Made by a program: the position numbers and the translations under genes. The notes beneath the pieces were generated by a model. That model worked only from the letters and a program-made list of their open reading frames with translations. It searched no databases and was not told the origin of the DNA. From contig JAIXSD010000340.1 in the NCBI GenBank assembly GCA_027484885.1, positions 1 to 8,190 on the forward strand: a DNA stretch of 8,190 nucleotides, read 5' to 3'. The DNA comes from Rubrivivax sp. (lineage in GTDB: Bacteria > Pseudomonadota > Gammaproteobacteria > Burkholderiales > Burkholderiaceae_C). Position 1 is the stretch's first letter; each line of letters starts with the position of its first letter. Below are positions 1 to 5,732 of the stretch, piece after piece.

Positions 1-401
1 GCCGTGTCGTGGCGCACCGCCTGGGCGGTTTTCTTGTCGAAGAGCTGGGCCGAGCGGGCGAACAAGAGCTTGAGGTGGTCGTTCAGCTCGGTCATGGTGC
101 CGACCGTGGAGCGGCTGGTGCGCACCGGGTTGGTCTGGTCGATGGCAATTGCCGGCGGCACGCCCTCGACCTTGTCCACCGCCGGGCGGTCCATGCGGTC
201 CAGGAACTGGCGGGCGTAGGCCGAGAAGGTCTCGACATAGCGTCGCTGGCCTTCGGCATACAGGGTGTCGAACACCAGGCTGGACTTGCCCGAGCCGCTG
301 GGGCCGGTGACCACGGTCAGCTCGCCCGTGTGCAGATCCAGATCGAGGTTCTTGAGGTTGTGTTGACGGGCGCCGCGGATGCGGATGGTGCCTTCGGACA
401 T
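1..401 (-). CDS. uvrA: UvrA-family excinuclease ATPase, N-terminal part (3' end beyond window)
   Basis: About 133 residues of a UvrA-type ABC ATPase, the damage-recognition subunit of nucleotide excision repair in the cytoplasm; the rest lies left of position 1. The start ATG (399-401) is followed by [14 protein letters not shown], the usual UvrA beginning. The Walker A motif GPSGSGKSS is at about residues 33-41, then [14 protein letters not shown] and [14 protein letters not shown]. The later segment reads [20 protein letters not shown] and continues [18 protein letters not shown]. Canonical UvrA has EQK-SHNPRSTVGT here and, after LLFAR, a GxPxCPxH zinc-module segment. That CP motif is absent, so this is probably the divergent UvrA paralogue found beside the canonical one in Burkholderiales. 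Upstream of the ATG only a weak AGG-type ribosome site is visible. Family assignment is firm; paralogue class is inference from my memory of the family. Confidence 0.93.
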   Translation of the reverse strand, partial: MSEGTIRIRGARQHNLKNLDLDLHTGELTVVTGPSGSGKSSLVFDTLYAEGQRRYVETFSAYARQFLDRMDRPAVDKVEGVPPAIAIDQTNPVRTSRSTVGTMTELNDHLKLLFARSAQLFDKKTAQAVRHDT

Positions 402-783
402 GGAGAGTGCCTGCTGCTGCGCTGGGAGCAGGCATTCTAGGGAGCGCGCCTGCCCAAAGCTGTCAGCAGGGTCGCCCGGGATGGCCTGCCTCCACCCCAA
501 GCGCGTTGAGCGCTCGCCGTCAAGTGGCTGACGCACCCCATCCGGCTCAACCCCGGGGAAACCCCAGGCGATCACGCCGGCTGCTGCGTTGCGCTCGCTC
601 TGCGCACAGGCAACAATGGCGAACAGCGCACAGATCACCGAGCGAAGTCGAATTTCCCCGAGGATTGGCGAGCGCAGGCGCAGATCGAATAAATTGCGCG
701 AGGGAGGGCTCTGAGCTGCCGCAAAAGCAGCCGTCAGCCCGGCATTGCTGATGGTTGTTGACGCAGAGTTTTGGGGTCGGGGA
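402..783. other. Divergent intergenic region, lower GC, no convincing gene
   Basis: This stretch of about 380 bases separates the minus-strand uvrA-type gene from the plus-strand receiver gene and must hold both promoters. From about 640 to 790 it is visibly poorer in GC than the flanking genes. Several frames are open through it: a plus-strand mini-frame of 32 codons (616-714), and a minus-strand frame in phase with uvrA that runs without a stop from an ATG at 810-812 to the uvrA start. Neither has a clear ribosome site or a recognisable domain. Small inverted repeats are present (for example GGGG-AAA-CCCC at 555-565) but no terminator or RNA gene. A TTGACG hexamer at 758-763 could be a -35 box for the receiver gene, but no matching -10 box follows. 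Confidence 0.5.
434..439 (-). promoter_or_regulatory. Possible -10 box for the uvrA-type gene
   Basis: Read on the minus strand this is TAGAAT, five of six matches to the sigma-70 -10 consensus. It would start transcription roughly 27 bases before the ATG at 401. No good -35 box lies at the normal distance (a 17-base spacer gives CAGCTT), so this is a weak call. Confidence 0.28.
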
Positions 784-1302
784 ATGAACACACATGGTTT
801 CGAGCGCGCCATCCAGGCCAACTGGATGCGTTTGGTCGCGCAAGGCCCTGCCCACCCGGCGGCGCCTGAGCGTGGCCCCGGCGCCGACTCCGAGCCCGAA
901 CCCAAAGCCCGCCGCCCCCTCGTTCTGCTGGTGGAAGACAACCAGATCAACCAGGTCGTGGCCCTCGAGTTCCTGGCCCTGATGGGCGTGGAATCCCTGC
1001 TGGCCAACAACGGCCAGGAAGCCCTTCAAGCCTGCACACGCGCCACCCCGGACCTGGTGCTGATGGACATTCAGATGCCCGGCATGGACGGCCTGGAATG
1101 CACCCGCCGCCTGCGCAGCCTGCAAGAAGCCGGCAGCTTGGCGCGCTTCCCCATCCTGGCACTGACAGCCCATGCGCTGGAAAGCGATATCGCTGCCAGC
1201 CTGGCCGCCGGCATGGACGAGCACCTGACCAAGCCCCTGGATTTCAGGGCCCTGCGCCAGCACCTGAGCCGCTGGCTGGTGCTGCCGGGCATGAGCAGCT
1301 GA
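784..1302 (+). CDS. Free-standing response-regulator receiver (REC) domain protein
   Basis: A 172-residue protein with one CheY-like receiver domain and no output domain. Residues 1-44 are a linker rich in Pro, Ala and Glu. The receiver spans about 45-168: acidic pair E51/D52 in [10 protein letters not shown], phosphoacceptor D95 in [11 protein letters not shown], switch T128 in ALTA, and K150 in TKPL, so the full phosphorylation site is intact. The wording EDNQINQ plus [10 protein letters not shown] is typical of receivers at the C-terminus of hybrid histidine kinases. It presumably takes phosphate from a kinase or Hpt protein encoded elsewhere. I prefer the ATG at 784 because a G-rich tract precedes it; an ATG at 751 and a TTG at 745 are in frame, and all have poor ribosome sites. 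It could be a natural single-domain regulator or the surviving 3' part of a hybrid kinase gene. Confidence 0.85.
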   Translation: MNTHGFERAIQANWMRLVAQGPAHPAAPERGPGADSEPEPKARRPLVLLVEDNQINQVVALEFLALMGVESLLANNGQEALQACTRATPDLVLMDIQMPGMDGLECTRRLRSLQEAGSLARFPILALTAHALESDIAASLAAGMDEHLTKPLDFRALRQHLSRWLVLPGMSS

Positions 1303-1320
1303 GGCCCGCCCGCGGCCTCA
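1300..1320 (+). terminator. Hairpin overlapping the receiver gene's stop codon
   Basis: Perfect 7-bp inverted repeat TGAGGCC / GGCCTCA around a 7-base loop, with the first arm starting at the TGA stop codon. There is no T-run after it, so it is not a textbook intrinsic terminator. In GC-rich genomes such hairpins may still end or stabilise transcripts. Confidence 0.4.
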
Positions 1321-1344
1321 AACCGGGCACTCGGGGCGGAGCCT

Positions 1345-1363
1345 GCTGAAACCCGCTGAAACC
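1345..1363. repeat. Tandem direct repeat GCTGAAACC, 10-base period
   Basis: Two exact copies of GCTGAAACC start at 1345 and 1355, one helical turn apart, in the gap between the receiver gene and the malonyl-CoA synthetase gene. The spacing would suit a regulator binding the same DNA face twice, but no family is recognised and chance is possible. Confidence 0.4.
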
Positions 1364-1407
1364 AGGGCGCCGGTACTTTTCACGAACGATCCCCCTGCGC
1401 ACACGCA

Positions 1408-1421
1408 CGAGCCTTGGCTCG
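1408..1421. promoter_or_regulatory. Short palindrome upstream of the malonyl-CoA synthetase gene
   Basis: CGAGCC-TT-GGCTCG is a perfect 6-bp inverted repeat with a 2-base centre, 43 bases before the chosen start of the synthetase gene. It could be an operator or a small hairpin in the leader. It does not match a malonate-regulator site that I know. Confidence 0.25.
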
Positions 1422-1464
1422 ACCGAGAGAAGCCCCACCGGCACCCTGCAGCAAAATGCGGGGC

Positions 1465-3048
1465 ATGAATCGCACCGCCCCCTCGACCTCCGCAGCGTCC
1501 TCCGCCCCCGACTCCACCAGCGCCGGCAATCTGTTCGCCGCCCTGCGCGCCGCCTTCCCGGAGGATCTGGACACCTGCGCCATCGAATGCGCCGATGGCG
1601 AGGGCCTGCGCTACAGCTGGCGCGATCTGGAGCGCGGCACGGCCATGCTGGCCAATCTGCTGCTGAGCCTGGACCTGCCCGAGGGCAGCCGCATCGCCGC
1701 CCACTGCGAGAAAAGCGTGGAAGCGCTGATGCTCTACCTGGCCGTGCTGCGCGCCGGCTACGTCTACCTGCCGCTGAACCCGGCCTACCAGGCGGCCGAG
1801 TTGGGCTACTTCATCCAGGACGCCGAGCCCGCCGTGCTGGTCTGCGCCGGCAAGAACTTCGGCTGGGCCAGCAAGCTGGCCTTCATGGCCGGGGTGCAAA
1901 ACGTCTTCACCCTCAACGAGGACCGCAGCGGCACCCTGCTGGACCGCGCCGCCGCCATGTCCGACCAGCACCAGCCCGCCGTGCGCCGCAGCGAGGACCT
2001 GGCCGCCATCCTCTACACCAGCGGCACCACCGGGCGCAGCAAGGGCGCCATGCTCAGCCATGGCAATCTGCTCAGCAATGCGCTGACCTTGAAGGAGCTG
2101 TGGGACTGGCAGCCCGGCGATGTGCTGATCCACGCCCTGCCCATCTTCCATGTGCACGGCCTCTTCGTCGCCTCGCATGGCGCCCTGCTCAACGGCAGCC
2201 GCATGATCTGGTTCAGCAAGTTCGAACCGCGCGCCGTGCTACGCCGCCTGCCCGAGGCCACGGTCTTCATGGGCGTGCCCACGCTCTACGTGCGCCTGCT
2301 GGCCGAGCCGGGCCTGGACCGCGAAGCCTGCCGCCAGATGCGGCTCTTCATCAGCGGCTCGGCACCGCTCTTGATCGAGACCTTCCGCGACTGGCAGACC
2401 CGCAGCGGCCACACCATCCTGGAACGCTACGGCATGAGCGAAACCCTGATGCTCACGTCCAACCCCTGCCGCACGGCCGATGGCGAGCGCATCGGCGGCA
2501 CGGTGGGCCCGGCCCTGCCCGGCGTGAGCCTGCGTGTACGTACGGCCGAGAGCGGCGACTGCGCGCCCGGCGAGATCGGCCAGATCGAGGTGCGCGGCCC
2601 CAATGTCTTCGGCGGCTACTGGCGCATGCCCGAAAAGACGCGCGAGGAATTCACCGCCGACGGCTGGTTCAAGACCGGCGATGTCGGCTGCGTTGACGAA
2701 AACGGTTATGTGAAGATCGTCGGCCGCAGCAAGGACCTGGTCATCAGCGGCGGCTTCAATGTCTACCCGGCCGAGATCGAGGGCTTTTTGAACGAGCTGC
2801 CCGGCGTGGCCGAATCGGCCGTGATCGGCGTGCCCCACCCCGACTTTGGCGAGGCCGTGGTCGCCGTGCTGATCGCCAAGCCCGGCGCCCGCCTCGACCC
2901 GGCCGCCATCGGCGCCACGCTCAAGTCCCGCATCGCCGGCTTCAAGGTGCCCAAGCAGATCCTGCTGGCGCCCGAGCTGCCGCGCAATGCCATGGGCAAG
3001 GTGCAGAAAAACCTGCTGCGCCAGCAGCATGCCGGGCTGTTCGCATGA
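1465..3048 (+). CDS. matB: Malonyl-CoA synthetase (MatB-type acyl-CoA ligase)
   Basis: A 527-residue cytoplasmic AMP-forming ligase, predicted to make malonyl-CoA from malonate, ATP and CoA. Adenylation motifs occur in order: P-loop LYTSGTTGRSKG (183-194), ERYGMSET (320-327), GWFKTGD (400-406), GRSKD (420-424), and the catalytic lysine K512 in RNAMGKVQKN. Segments such as LIHALPIFHVHGLF, MGVPTLYVRLL, LFISGSAPLL and GGFNVYPAEIE match MatB enzymes rather than acetyl- or long-chain acyl-CoA synthetases. No matA (malonyl-CoA decarboxylase) or malonate carrier is adjacent. The first 20 residues are a Ser/Ala/Thr-rich extension before NLFAAL, where other MatB proteins begin. Alternative in-frame starts are ATG 1456 and TTG 1414; none has a good ribosome site, and the GGGG before 1465 lies too close to the start. 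Its stop overlaps the next gene. A closely related C3-dicarboxylate substrate is possible. Confidence 0.9.
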   Translation: MNRTAPSTSAASSAPDSTSAGNLFAALRAAFPEDLDTCAIECADGEGLRYSWRDLERGTAMLANLLLSLDLPEGSRIAAHCEKSVEALMLYLAVLRAGYVYLPLNPAYQAAELGYFIQDAEPAVLVCAGKNFGWASKLAFMAGVQNVFTLNEDRSGTLLDRAAAMSDQHQPAVRRSEDLAAILYTSGTTGRSKGAMLSHGNLLSNALTLKELWDWQPGDVLIHALPIFHVHGLFVASHGALLNGSRMIWFSKFEPRAVLRRLPEATVFMGVPTLYVRLLAEPGLDREACRQMRLFISGSAPLLIETFRDWQTRSGHTILERYGMSETLMLTSNPCRTADGERIGGTVGPALPGVSLRVRTAESGDCAPGEIGQIEVRGPNVFGGYWRMPEKTREEFTADGWFKTGDVGCVDENGYVKIVGRSKDLVISGGFNVYPAEIEGFLNELPGVAESAVIGVPHPDFGEAVVAVLIAKPGARLDPAAIGATLKSRIAGFKVPKQILLAPELPRNAMGKVQKNLLRQQHAGLFA

Positions 3049-3272
3049 GTGGCCCTGGCGCGTCCCCGGCCCTCTTGACCGACCGCTGCCCGCGCTGCGG
3101 TGGTGGCTTTCATTGCGGCGCCGCTGACGCGCATTGCGACTGCTTTGCCCTGCAGCTGAGCCCAGCCTTGCGCGAGCGCCTGGCTGCGCAGTATTCCAGC
3201 TGCCTGTGCCTGGCCTGTCTGCGCGAGCTGGCAGCGCAGGAGGCCGGCGCCAGCTCGCCCGGGCGACAATAG
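3045..3272 (+). CDS. Cysteine-rich CWC-family small protein
   Basis: A 75-residue soluble protein with seven cysteines arranged as CPRCGGGFHC (15-24), CDC (31-33) and CLCLAC (53-58), resembling the Cys_rich_CWC family of short bacterial proteins that are probably zinc-binding; the molecular role is unknown. The motif that names the family, C-W-C, reads C-D-C here. The start ATG overlaps the TGA of the synthetase gene (ATGA at 3045-3048), so the two are translationally coupled and share a transcript. In the Burkholderiales I know of, such proteins often sit beside metabolic or YlqF-type genes, which helps little with function. The family call rests on the cysteine spacing and on the FHCGAAD segment. 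Confidence 0.8.
   Translation: MSGPGASPALLTDRCPRCGGGFHCGAADAHCDCFALQLSPALRERLAAQYSSCLCLACLRELAAQEAGASSPGRQ
3265..3270 (+). promoter_or_regulatory. Possible -10 box for ylqF
   Basis: GACAAT followed by a G/C-rich stretch, at the very end of the CWC gene and about 50 bases before the ylqF start. This GACAAT-AG context resembles -10 elements seen in other GC-rich beta-proteobacteria. No TTGACA-like -35 box is at the right distance, so ylqF may simply be read through from the upstream genes. Confidence 0.22.
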
Positions 3273-3319
3273 CCCCTCGGCGGCCCAGGGCCGCGCCCAT
3301 TTCAGAGCAGCACACAAGC

Positions 3320-4327
3320 ATGGCGATCAACTGGTTCCCGGGGCATATGAACTCCACCCGCAATGCGATCAACGATCGCATGAAGGCGGGGCTCGATGTG
3401 GTGATCGAACTGCTCGATGCGCGCCTGCCCGGCTCCAGCGCCAACCCCCTGCTGGCCCAGCTGACGGCCGGCAAGCCCACGCTCAAGCTGCTCAACAAAC
3501 AGGACCTGGCCGACCCCGAGCGCACCGCCCTCTGGCTGGCCCACTACAACAGCCTGCCCGACACCCGCGCCATCGGCCTGGACGCCAGCAACAAGGCGCC
3601 GGCCCAGGCCTTGATCAAGGCCTGCCGAGAGCTGGCGCCGCTGCGCGGCGGCATGGTCAAGCCGGTGCGGGTGCTGATCTGCGGCATTCCCAATGTCGGC
3701 AAGTCCACCCTGATCAACACCCTGGTCTCCAAGCGCAGCGCCAAGACTGGCGACGAGCCTGGCATCACCAAGATCGAACAGAAGATCGTGCTCGACCAGG
3801 ACTTCTACCTCTTCGACACGCCGGGCATGCTCTGGCCCAAGATCGCCATCGAGGAGAGCGGCTACAACCTGGCCGCCAGCGGCGCCATCGGCCGCAATGC
3901 CTTCGACGAGGAAGAGGTGGCCTTGGAGCTGCTGGCCTATCTGCGCCGCCACCCGGCCTACCTCGACATGCTGAAGGCGCGCTACAAGCTGGGCGAGGTC
4001 GAGGGCCTGAACGATGAGCAGCTGCTGACCGAGATCGGCCGCAAGCGTGGCGCCATGCTGGGCGGCGGCCGGGTCAATTTGCAGAAGGCCGCTGAGGTGC
4101 TGATGTACGAGTTCCGGCAAAAGGTGCTGGGCCCGATCTCGCTGGAAACGCCCGAGGAGTTCAAGGCCTGGGCTGCGGTGGCCGAGGAACGCGAGGCCGC
4201 CCGCCAGGCCAAGGCCGCGGCGCGCAAGAACAAGCGCCTCAAAGGCCCGGCCACCCGGGCGGAGCGCGATGCGGCGCTGGCCGGAGCGGCCGACGACAGC
4301 GCAGCGGATGCCGAGAGCGAAGACTGA
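3320..4327 (+). CDS. ylqF: Ribosome biogenesis GTPase YlqF (RbgA-type, circularly permuted)
   Basis: A 335-residue GTPase of the YlqF/RbgA family, which binds the immature 50S subunit and drives late assembly. The GTPase motifs are in permuted order, the family hallmark: G4 NKQD (59-62) precedes G1 GIPNVGKST (122-130), G2 region GITK (148-151) and G3 DTPG (166-169). The N-terminus MAINWFPGHMNST carries H9, the catalytic histidine position of RbgA. Residues 230-285 match the C-terminal RNA-contacting domain (RKRGAMLGGGRVNLQKAA), followed by a Lys/Arg-rich helix and an acidic tail, making it longer than the Bacillus protein of about 280 residues. The ATG at 3320 is chosen because the conserved NWFPGHM begins there; the frame stays open further upstream, but only by overlap with the CWC gene. 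The gap of 47 bases after that gene allows co-transcription. It ends 17 bases from the convergent nuclease gene. Confidence 0.95.
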   Translation: MAINWFPGHMNSTRNAINDRMKAGLDVVIELLDARLPGSSANPLLAQLTAGKPTLKLLNKQDLADPERTALWLAHYNSLPDTRAIGLDASNKAPAQALIKACRELAPLRGGMVKPVRVLICGIPNVGKSTLINTLVSKRSAKTGDEPGITKIEQKIVLDQDFYLFDTPGMLWPKIAIEESGYNLAASGAIGRNAFDEEEVALELLAYLRRHPAYLDMLKARYKLGEVEGLNDEQLLTEIGRKRGAMLGGGRVNLQKAAEVLMYEFRQKVLGPISLETPEEFKAWAAVAEEREAARQAKAAARKNKRLKGPATRAERDAALAGAADDSAADAESED

Positions 4328-4344
4328 GGCTCTCCGCCCCGTGC

Positions 4345-5370
4345 TCAGGGCAGCAGCGCCCTCAGCAGCTCGGCCAGACGCGCCCCGGCCTTGATGATCT
4401 GGGTCCGCTGCAGCTCGCTGCGTTCGCGGCTGTAGCCGGGGCCATGGCTGGCGGGCCAACGGCCATCGGGGGTCTGAGCTTTGAAGCTCAGCGCACTCAA
4501 GGCCGGCTTGCCCGCTTGCAAGGTGTCGCTGGCCCAGCGTTGCGCCCAGCCGTCCAGCGGGCCTGGGGTGGCCGGCAGCAGGCGCGCCGCGCTGGCGCCC
4601 TCACCCGCCAGAAGCTGGACGGCCAGCGGCCCCGGGATGCTGTCCCACAGCCCATGCAGCTTGCTGCTGCCATCGAGGACCAGATTGCCGCCCTTGGTGG
4701 CCGCCTTGGCGACACGTTTGGGGTCCAGCCCCGACTGGTCGGGGTCGAGGGGCTGACCGGCGGGGTCGAGGTAGGCCGACACCACATGCAGGGGCTGGTG
4801 GAGATCGCCCAGGTAATGCGCGAGCAGACGCAGGGCTTCTTTCTTGCTGCGGATGTTGAAGGGCGCCGGCGCGTCCTGGCCTTGCAGCACGCGGATGCAG
4901 GCGTTCACCGCATGGACGATGTCATGGTCGCTGCTGCCCGCCAGGCCGGGGGCATAGGCCTCGCGCAGCGGTGAGATGTCGGTGTAGTGGTAGGACTTGT
5001 GGCGGCAGACCTCGTCGCTGGAGTTGCTGTAGCAGCTCTTGGCATTGCGCTTGACGAAGGCCTCCAGCGCCGCCTGGCTGGCCGGGTTCTCGTAGTAATC
5101 GCACTCGGGGTAGGGGCCGCTGCCATCGTAGGCAAACGGTGCCCCGGCCTTGACCTGGCCCACACCCTTGGCGCAATCGGCCCAGACGGCCGCCACCTGC
5201 AAGTTGGAGCCCAGCAAGGACCGAACCGACTTGGCTGTGGGGCTGCCGGCCAGCAGCTGATCGGCAATGCCGCCCACCGTCTGGTGCCCATGCGGCCCGA
5301 AGGCCTGGGCCGCCGCACTGAACAGCAAGCTGCAAGCGGCCAAGAGCCGCAACCAGGGATGAACTCGCAT
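4345..5370 (-). CDS. Secreted S1/P1-type zinc-dependent nuclease
   Basis: A 341-residue exported protein of the S1/P1 nuclease family, trinuclear-zinc phosphodiesterases that cut single-stranded DNA and RNA and release 3'-phosphates. A Sec signal peptide (hydrophobic 7-20) ends at AQA, with predicted cleavage before F24. The zinc ligands are recognisable: H29 in GPHGHQTVG, D65 in AAVWAD, H128 and D131 in SYHYTD, H185, D189 and H195 in HYLGDLHQPLH, then GGN (227-229) and H239/D243 in KLHGLWD. Cysteines at 66, 90, 113, 122 and 158 suggest disulfides. The mature first residue, normally a Trp whose backbone binds zinc, is Phe. A GAGGAAGGA ribosome site 8 bases upstream fixes the start. It is transcribed toward ylqF and has its own leader in the gene-free region to the right. 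A role in nucleic-acid scavenging is inference. Confidence 0.92.
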   Translation of the reverse strand: MRVHPWLRLLAACSLLFSAAAQAFGPHGHQTVGGIADQLLAGSPTAKSVRSLLGSNLQVAAVWADCAKGVGQVKAGAPFAYDGSGPYPECDYYENPASQAALEAFVKRNAKSCYSNSSDEVCRHKSYHYTDISPLREAYAPGLAGSSDHDIVHAVNACIRVLQGQDAPAPFNIRSKKEALRLLAHYLGDLHQPLHVVSAYLDPAGQPLDPDQSGLDPKRVAKAATKGGNLVLDGSSKLHGLWDSIPGPLAVQLLAGEGASAARLLPATPGPLDGWAQRWASDTLQAGKPALSALSFKAQTPDGRWPASHGPGYSRERSELQRTQIIKAGARLAELLRALLP

Positions 5371-5495
5371 GGCCCGCGTCCTTCCTCGTTCTTCGTCGCC
5401 GAGGTGGCCGCAGCATAGGCCGAAGCCAGCGCAGCGCCACCCCTAGCCCGCATATTTCACGAGGTCGGCCCCGCCTGGCCCACAGCTTCGAGGAG

Positions 5496-5521
5496 TACGA
5501 CGTTCTCCCGCTACGACGTTC
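5496..5521. repeat. Direct repeat TACGACGTTC, 16-base period
   Basis: Two exact 10-base copies at 5496-5505 and 5512-5521, about 125-150 bases upstream of the nuclease start. AT content is locally raised. It could be a regulator site or a fossil of a duplication. Confidence 0.45.
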
Positions 5522-5592
5522 CATCCACTTTGGCTACAGGGCCTACGCGGGCTTGCGCGGCCCAGACCTTGCCCCTGCCGCTTCAACTCCTC

Positions 5593-5614
5593 GCCGATGC
5601 CACGGGGCATCGGC
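5593..5614 (-). terminator. Strong hairpin, possible end of the porin/PstS-like transcript
   Basis: GCCGATGCC / GGCATCGGC, a perfect 9-bp inverted repeat with a 4-base loop, about 120 bases beyond the stop of the PstS-like gene. There is no T-run on either side, so it may be a factor-dependent or atypical terminator, or a processing hairpin. It also lies about 220 bases upstream of the nuclease start. Confidence 0.4.
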
Positions 5615-5732
5615 TGCGGCCGTCTCAGCGCCATGGGCGGCGGCCTGGACTCCCGCAATTCCCGCGTCCCTCATGAAACATCCGGGCAAGCTCCATGGCG
5701 AGCAAGGCAAATGGCCGCAGGCAGCCTCTCGC

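Larger units (their letters stand above)
5371..5732. other. Gene-free region upstream of the nuclease gene
   Basis: About 360 bases between the nuclease start and the stop of the PstS-like gene, both on the minus strand. It must hold the nuclease promoter and the end of the porin transcript. It contains a direct repeat (5496-5521) and a strong hairpin (5593-5614). A minus-strand frame of 71 codons (5443-5658) and longer plus-strand frames are open but lack ribosome sites and recognisable domains. No clear -35/-10 pair was found. Confidence 0.5.

Noticed and set aside
616..714. 32-codon plus-strand mini-frame starting [11 protein letters not shown]
   Set aside because: No ribosome site and no recognised family; it may mark a repeat rather than a peptide gene.
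547..1263. Long minus-strand open frame of 238 codons opposite the receiver gene
   Set aside because: It mirrors the receiver coding sequence, which has complete catalytic motifs on the plus strand; the minus product has no domain and Gly/Ala/Gln/His-rich shadow composition.
1318..2178. 286-codon minus-strand frame opposite the malonyl-CoA synthetase
   Set aside because: Antisense shadow of a gene with all adenylation motifs; the translation is repetitive Gln/Gly/Ala/Val without domains.
2239..3525. 428-codon minus-strand frame across the synthetase, CWC and ylqF genes
   Set aside because: It spans three well-supported plus-strand genes; composition is typical of an antisense frame in GC-rich DNA.
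4347..4362. AGGGC / GCCCT hairpin between ylqF and the nuclease gene as a bidirectional terminator
   Set aside because: Only a 5-bp stem, mostly inside the nuclease coding end, with no T-tract on either strand.
3302..4459. 385-codon minus-strand frame opposite ylqF
   Set aside because: Shadow of a gene with the full permuted GTPase motif set.
5443..5658. 71-codon minus-strand frame upstream of the nuclease gene
   Set aside because: No ribosome site, basic and Pro/Arg-rich composition typical of chance frames, no recognisable domain; kept only as part of the intergenic description.
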